Assembly: GCA_017607445.1 (NCBI GenBank)
Contig: JAEVHH010000001.1
Coordinates: 5,022,001 to 5,086,000 of the forward strand
Source of the DNA: Histoplasma ohiense
Lineage: Eukaryota > Ascomycota > Eurotiomycetes > Onygenales > Ajellomycetaceae
Direction of reading: 5' to 3'
Length of the DNA stretch: 64,000 nucleotides
Both the position numbers and the translations under genes were made by a program. Positions 60,802 through 64,000 of this stretch are shown here, one piece after another. Numbering within the stretch: position 1 is the first letter of the stretch; every line of letters starts with the position of its first letter. Below the pieces are notes generated by a model. That model had not been told where the DNA came from. It ran no database searches and was given only the letters and a program-made list of their open reading frames with translations.

Positions 60802-62698
60802 ATGCATGAGATCATAACCCTCCAGCTTGGCCAGAGGAGTAACTACCTCGCGACCCATTTTTGGAATTTACAGGTATTCCACTTCTCTGTTTATTCACCA
60901 AACGTTTCAGGCTAACCCCATCGCTAGGAGTCGTACTTCACATATTCCACAGATGAGGAATCCCCTGTCGACCATGACGTTCATTTTCGTCCTGGTATTG
61001 GGGCAGATGGGGCTGAAACATTCACCCCCCGGACTGTAATCTATGATTTGAAAGGCGGCTTTGGAGCTCTGCAGAAATACAATGCCCTTTATGGGCTGGA
61101 AGAAGCTGCCGGATTACCTAGAGGTTTATGGTGAGAACGATCGTTACTCCAGTTATATTCAATTGGCGCTTAACCACAACCTCGTTTACATTTAGGGATG
61201 GCAATGAAGTCCTACAACGTGAACCCTCTATTCCACAAACTGAGTATCAGAAAAATTTAGAATTAGGGCTCCCGCTACCTCAACTTTCAGCTGGGACAGT
61301 TCGTTACTGGTCAGATTTTAATAAAGTTTACTATCATCCCAAGTCCATTGTTCAACTAAATGAATACGAGCTCAACTCTCAACTAATGCCCTTTGAGAAC
61401 TGGGAAATGGGTGAAGATCTGTTGCGATCCTTAGATCGCGAGCACGATATCCTCGACAGGGACTTTCGGGCTTTCGCAGAAGAATGTGATCAGCTGCAAG
61501 GTATCCAGATCTTCTCTGGGACCGATGATGCTTGGGGAGGCTTCGCCGCCAGATATGTGGACAGGTTGAGAGACGAATTTGGAAAGAAATGTATATGGTT
61601 CTGGGGACTAGAGGACGGCATTAAGGTTCAGCGTGTATGTAACAATATAACAGCCATTCTATATTCCCTTACGTGAGTCAACGGGCTAAGTATAAGATTT
61701 AGCAAAATCAAGTCATAGCCAAGGTCAATTCGGCGAAATCTGTCAATGAGATATCTCCGCAAACATCAGCGTATATACCAGTTTTGGACCCCCCACGAAA
61801 GGTACCCACATATGTGCACTCTGACCTAAGATCAGAGTGGTATTCCTCTGCCCTTGTTTTGGCAGCTGTAGAGAGTGTTACCTTACCTACCCGCATCCGA
61901 TCCCACCGGGGAATTGGTTCCTGGCTACCGGCTCAAGAACGCCCACAAAAAATCTTCGACCTACGAGCGGCCATTCTGAAAGAACATGATGAGCCTGAGC
62001 CCGACAGACCAGCGGGTCGCAACAAGCAAACATTGATAGCGGAAGATGAGGTGGAACAGGACGAAGGCCTACTTGAAGGATTTGATATTGACTTCTCTTG
62101 GACTAATTCCGCTCGTTCTCAAAAATTGCACGTTTTTGGCCAAGTCCAAGTCAGCCGTGGATCCGATGTTCAAGCCGATCTGGCGTCGAGATTACCAAGC
62201 CAACCCAGTGTTGGCCAATCGCTGAGGCCACCAGGAGCCCTACAAATGTCAGTAATATTTACTCATATACAACCTTACAAAGCTTCCACAGTCCTATTCT
62301 TCATAAAGAACATCATGTATCCTTCATTTCCACACATATGCCTCTACTCTACGAAGAGATCGAGAAAACCATCCAAGACGCATTTATAGTTAGGGATTTA
62401 CAACGAGCTAACTGAATTGATATGTTCTAGGTACTACATTCCTCTTGCACTTCCTCTCCTTGATAGCTTCCCTAGTGATCTATTTACAGGAAGAGGGCCT
62501 TCAAGCTCTGGGCTGAATGTTCGTGCATCCCTTTCTAGTACATCCCAAATTGGGGGGAAAGTGAGGGATCTACAAAACTTTGCATCAAGATTAATAGGGG
62601 TAGATGAACGTGAGGCATTAGTCAATGGGCTTGGAGAGATTTCAGAGGCTTATCAAGAGCGGTGGGAAAGCGATTCTGATTCGGGAGATGATTTCTGA
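60802..62698 (+). CDS. DML1: DML1 (Misato homologue), tubulin-like protein
   Basis: Five exons, 60802-60873, 60928-61130, 61196-61634, 61703-62247 and 62431-62698, give 508 residues. It opens [20 protein letters not shown], the tubulin-like N-terminus of Misato proteins. Then come [46 protein letters not shown] and the glycine-rich nucleotide loop region [20 protein letters not shown], followed by [19 protein letters not shown]. The last exon carries [14 protein letters not shown] and an acidic end (SDSDSGDDF). In yeast Dml1 is essential and needed for mitochondrial inheritance; animal Misato affects mitochondrial shape. The exon 3-4 junction (KVQR, then [13 protein letters not shown]) is the least certain, since alternative donors lie close by. 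Confidence 0.92.
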
Positions 62699-64000
62699 GC
62701 TTTTATAATTTTACTCTTTTGGGCACCTGGAAATTTACTTCTTGTCCTCACCCGTGGCTAGGCACTGCCAAGGGTATGGCCACACCGATTTCGACAATCT
62801 ATGACTGGCTCCGTTTTTAGTCCCAAACACTGGAGCAAAACCTTTCTGTCCAGGGGGCAGGTGAATATGGACTGAACACAACACCCAGCTGTTCAAACCC
62901 AGAATATACTGTGACCCAGAATATACTGTGCTACATATATTCAACTTCATGCTCCTTGATTTCGGGATTAAGGCAGATAATCATTGATACGAGTGTTACA
63001 ACAAGAGAGATATGCAGGAAATGGCATTCTGTGCATCTTTTCGTTAAAATATAGCATTATCCCATTATGTTGAAACCCAGTCATCCGTCTTTCCAGCCAT
63101 AATTCGGGACTCATGACTAACCCTTTACTGAGACCTGCTTTTAACTCCATACCTGCCGCCTACTAGGTGTATTCTGAGTGTTTGTTATCCTCTCGCCCTT
63201 CGTGGTTGTCTCGAAAGCCTGTTGTAATAGCAGGGAGTATCTCTGGGCTCAATATTGCTACATTTGCTCAGACCATTGATGAATACTTATTCTCCAAGCC
63301 TCTAGTTGAGGCGTTCTGTGATGAATCTTTTTCCAGCCCATATGCATTGGATATTATCAAGCTGCGAGCCTGCATTTTTCAATTCGGCACACTTGACAAA
63401 GGGATTTTCGACGAATTAAAATGTTGTAAATTAGATTTCTCTATCTCCGTTCTAATCACCTTGATCGCATTAAATCCCCAACTTACCTACCATCTTTGAC
63501 AACTCGCTCTCAAGCTAAAACAATACAGTACTTACGGTTTAAGGTGACCAATTTCCTGCTTTATTTCCCCTCCGCCATTCCGTTACTTGTGAAACTTTCA
63601 AAAATCAAGCATTCAATTGCAACTTGAAGTTTAAAATCCGCTTGTAAAAATCAATATTTTCAGTTATAGGTGGGTCGGGTTACGGCGTGTTCGAACCCGA
63701 CCCTCACAATAACCAGGTTATATGCGGAGGCGCAGTCACTCAGCCACCAACGCCACTGCATATAACCACTAGTTAAGGCCAGGCTCTGGTGTGAGGGGTT
63801 CAAAAAAATGTGGTGTTCAACTTGATGTGATGAAGACTAGCGTACTCCTAGAAGGGAATGCATTTTTGTGTCTTTACTCATCCTAACTGGCTCCTAACCC
63901 TGTAGTCGAGCTGGTGAAGATGAATTTGTAGTATGGATGTTTGTCAGAAAATATCTCGTCTTCTAAAATATCTGGTATTCTGAACTTCCCCTTCATCCTA
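62699..64000. other. Right-edge region without a recognised gene
   Basis: 3' flank of DML1 and beyond. A 110-codon plus frame at 63167-63499 lacks any motif. The tRNA-like double hairpin lies at 63672-63767. Confidence 0.5.
63672..63767 (-). repeat. tRNA-like double hairpin with Pol III box-like motifs
   Basis: Two adjacent perfect 10-bp stems: GGGTCGGGTT (63672-63681) with AACCCGACCC (63694-63703), and GGTTATATGC (63716-63725) with GCATATAACC (63758-63767). On the minus strand TGGCTGAGTGA (63746-63736) resembles an A box and GGTTCGAACAC follows 38 bases later, resembling a B box. A proper cloverleaf does not form, so this is not called a tRNA gene. A tRNA-derived SINE or tRNA relic is likely. 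Confidence 0.4.

Noticed and set aside
63672..63767. Considered as a functional tRNA gene
   Set aside because: Acceptor and T stems cannot be paired in a standard cloverleaf; kept only as a tRNA-like repeat.

Overview
The window is nuclear DNA of a filamentous ascomycete. Genes have short GT-AG introns (about 55-480 bases), intergenic space is rich in A/T tracts, and the gene content is typical of Pezizomycotina: a Zn2Cys6 regulator, a UstYa-family protein, a bZIP-ankyrin regulator, ATG27, RDH54, HSP104 and DML1. The general look of the proteins points to Eurotiomycetes, perhaps Onygenales, but that is inference. Exon boundaries were worked out by hand from splice signals, reading phase and remembered family conservation. 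For multi-exon genes, start and end give the outer CDS limits and the exons are listed in the evidence.

Layout. 0-6 kb looks like the edge of a secondary-metabolite locus: the 3' end of a UstYa-like (DUF3328) gene, a ToxE-like bZIP-ankyrin (bANK) regulator, and a membrane-anchored DUF3445 enzyme of the haem-dependent oxidative N-demethylase family. About 5.5 kb without a recognisable gene follows. 11-21 kb holds housekeeping genes: an Hsp70-like ATPase, an N2227-type methyltransferase (carnosine N-methyltransferase family) and a proteasome assembly chaperone 4 homologue, the last two divergent. 20.6-26.7 kb is a gene-poor accessory stretch with two adjacent mariner-type inverted-repeat elements (630 and 258 bp), the larger carrying a decayed transposase fragment.

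26.7-36.3 kb carries a four-exon Zn2Cys6 regulator, prefoldin subunit 4 divergent from ATG27, and a sulfotransferase-like P-loop protein. At 38.4-39.8 kb lies a trypsin-like serine protease gene whose frame is broken by a TGA, or else rescued by a 105-base in-frame intron. 40.6-53.1 kb holds three large genes: HSP104-type disaggregase, RDH54-type recombination ATPase, and a 1,778-residue single-exon protein with DH/PH-like modules. 54-63 kb holds an EXPERA/emopamil-binding protein divergent from a DENND11/LCHN-like (DUF2347/DUF4484) protein, then a coiled-coil protein divergent from DML1/Misato. The right edge has a tRNA-like double hairpin.

How the genes relate. Most housekeeping genes are functionally independent: proteostasis (Hsp70-like, prefoldin, proteasome chaperone, HSP104), DNA recombination, autophagy and sterol-type membrane chemistry. 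The only set that looks like a working unit is the UstYa / bANK / DUF3445 trio at the left edge, whose core biosynthetic genes would lie left of base 1.
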